A DNA stretch of 64,000 nucleotides from Nocardioides ganghwensis (lineage in GTDB: Bacteria; Actinomycetota; Actinomycetes; Propionibacteriales; Nocardioidaceae): the NCBI RefSeq assembly GCF_014779655.1, contig NZ_JACXYX010000014.1:62001-126000 (forward strand), given 5' to 3'. Shown here one piece after another: positions 62,984 to 64,000 of this stretch (position 1 is its first letter; each line of letters starts with the position of its first letter). A program made the position numbers and the translations under genes. The notes beneath the pieces were generated by a model that saw nothing but the letters and a program-made list of their open reading frames with translations, was not told where the DNA came from and searched no databases.

Positions 62984-63515
62984 CGGCGGGCTCCTCGGTC
63001 GGAAGCGTGGCCAGCGCCGCGTCCTCGACCCGGATGCGTACGACGAGCAGCGCGGCGTTGAGGACCGTGAACACCAGCGCCGTGATCCAGGCGGCGTGCA
63101 CCAGCGGGAGCGCAACGCCCTCGACGACGACCGCGACGTAGTTGGGGTGGCGCAGGAGGCGGTAGGGCCCGGAACGGACGGGCGGCATGCCGGGCACCAC
63201 GATCACGCGGGTGTTCCAGCGCCTCCCGAGCGTGGCGATGCACCACCAGCGCAGGGCCTGCGAGGCGATGACGAGCGCGAGCATCGACCAGGCGAGCAGG
63301 GAGGGCACCTGCGGCTGCCGGATCCACGCCTCGGCGAGCGCGCCGACCAGCAGCGCCGTGTGCAGCACGACCATGAACGGGAAGTGGCCCAGGCCGTGCT
63401 CGACCCCGCCGCGCTCCATGCTCCAGCGTGCGTTGCGGGTGGACACCACGAGCTCGGCGACCCGCTCGAGTCCGACGAGCGCGACGAGGACGGTGAACGC
63501 CACCAGCCCGGTCAC
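62976..63515 (-). CDS. Membrane methyltransferase of the isoprenylcysteine carboxyl methyltransferase family
   Basis: 179 residues from GTG 63515, overlapping the polyketide synthase stop (GTGA). Four or five membrane helices. The cofactor-binding signature is intact in two adjoining parts, PPVRSGPYRLLRHPNY and VAVVVEGVALPLVHAAW. In bacteria such enzymes next to type III polyketide synthases methylate the phenolic product (SrsB in Streptomyces griseus). That role is inferred here from the shared gene order. Confidence 0.85.
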   Translation of the reverse strand: MTGLVAFTVLVALVGLERVAELVVSTRNARWSMERGGVEHGLGHFPFMVVLHTALLVGALAEAWIRQPQVPSLLAWSMLALVIASQALRWWCIATLGRRWNTRVIVVPGMPPVRSGPYRLLRHPNYVAVVVEGVALPLVHAAWITALVFTVLNAALLVVRIRVEDAALATLPTEEPAGA

Positions 63516-64000
63516 GACGCCGCCCGCAGGAGCACGAGCTCGGAGCAGAAGCCCGGACCCATCGCCATCAGCACGCCGTGGCTGCCCGGCGTCGGAGGCC
63601 GCTCGCGCAGCGTGTCCTCCAGGACGTGCAGCACCGACACCGAGGAGAGGTTGCCGACCCGGGCGAGCGACTCCCAGGTCAGCCGGACCGCTTCGCGCGG
63701 CACCTCCAGGGCCTCCTCGAGGGCCTCGATGACCTTGGGGCCGCCGGGGTGGCAGACCCACCAGCCGATGTCGGCGCGGGTCAGGTCGTGGTCGGCGAGG
63801 AACGCGTCGACGTCGCCGCGCACGAAGCGGCCCACCAGCGTCGGCACCTCGGCGTCGAGCACGATGCGCAGGCCGTTGCCGGTCACGTCGAAGCCCATCG
63901 TGCGCTCGCTGTCGGGGTAGAGCCGGCTGCGCGAGTCGAGGACCTCCACCGGTCCGGGACGCCCGGACGAGCCGGTCGCGACGACGGCTGCCGCGCCGTC
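63512..64000 (-). CDS. Type III polyketide synthase, C-terminal part (cut by window edge)
   Basis: The frame is open to the right edge, giving 162 C-terminal residues. It begins DGAAAVVATGSS, matching the conserved GDGAAA turn of chalcone-synthase-like enzymes. The catalytic His is in WWVCHPGGPKVIEAL and the catalytic Asn in LARVGNLSSVSV. The family C-terminus MAMGPGFCSELVLL is complete. The active-site Cys lies outside the window. Such enzymes make alkylresorcinols, alkylpyrones or naphthol-type products from acyl starters and malonyl-CoA. It is the upstream gene of the four-gene minus-strand operon seen here. Confidence 0.92.
   Translation of the reverse strand, partial: DGAAAVVATGSSGRPGPVEVLDSRSRLYPDSERTMGFDVTGNGLRIVLDAEVPTLVGRFVRGDVDAFLADHDLTRADIGWWVCHPGGPKVIEALEEALEVPREAVRLTWESLARVGNLSSVSVLHVLEDTLRERPPTPGSHGVLMAMGPGFCSELVLLRAAS

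Overview
The window is about 72% GC and densely packed with short intergenic gaps. It looks like the chromosome of a high-GC actinobacterium, most likely Nocardioides or a close relative in the Propionibacteriales. Supporting features are the actinobacterial order of the division and cell-wall (dcw) cluster, the SepF-YggT-Wag31 block after ftsZ, a PriA-type HisA, an SsgB-like protein, DnaE1 without a proofreading domain, and very frequent GTG starts. No insertion sequence, phage, CRISPR array or integrase is visible. This is core chromosome with a few accessory genes near the right end.

Layout. 1-2939: the tail of an unknown gene, a methyltransferase, DNA polymerase IV and a DUF3040 membrane protein. 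3185-7807 (minus strand): a MoxR ATPase, DUF58 and transglutaminase operon, divergent from dcw. 7808-8181: a shared regulatory region with phased GTGG repeats on both sides. 8182-24222: dcw in the order mraZ, a 53-residue membrane microprotein, rsmH, ftsL, ftsI, murE, murF, mraY, murD, ftsW, murG, murC, ftsQ, ftsZ. A structured RNA matching the actinobacterial mraW motif lies between mraZ and rsmH. 24219-29846: pgeF, a YggS-type PLP-binding protein, sepF, yggT, wag31, a DksA-like protein with a histone-like tail, lspA and an RluA-type pseudouridine synthase. 29866-32132: a GNAT-chorismate mutase fusion and two DUF proteins. 32290-38120: dnaE1 and two membrane or envelope proteins. 38153-39322 (minus strand): YbaK and a LON-domain protein.

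39402-48180 carries histidine biosynthesis split in two, hisD-hisC-hisB-hisH and priA(hisA)-hisF, separated by four unrelated genes. A polar amino-acid ABC importer and a heterodimeric ABC exporter follow (48208-54471), then an SsgB-like regulator, a small membrane protein and tRNA-Val(CAC). 55929-61293 holds secreted proteins: a metzincin-like protease with calcium-binding repeats, a small exported protein, and an M14 carboxypeptidase. The minus-strand end (61311-64000) is a coupled operon of type III polyketide synthase, membrane methyltransferase, FAD oxidoreductase and IPP isomerase. It resembles phenolic-lipid loci of the Streptomyces srsABC kind with an added isoprenoid step.

Most genes from mraZ to rluA and within the his, ABC and polyketide operons overlap by ATGA or GTGA, which implies translational coupling. 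The points most worth checking are the near-identical GTGG repeat blocks facing both mraZ and the moxR operon, the mraW RNA with its microprotein, a GACAC palindrome upstream of ftsZ, the GNAT-chorismate mutase fusion, the complementary loss of one ATP site in the exporter pair, and the polyketide-isoprenoid operon.
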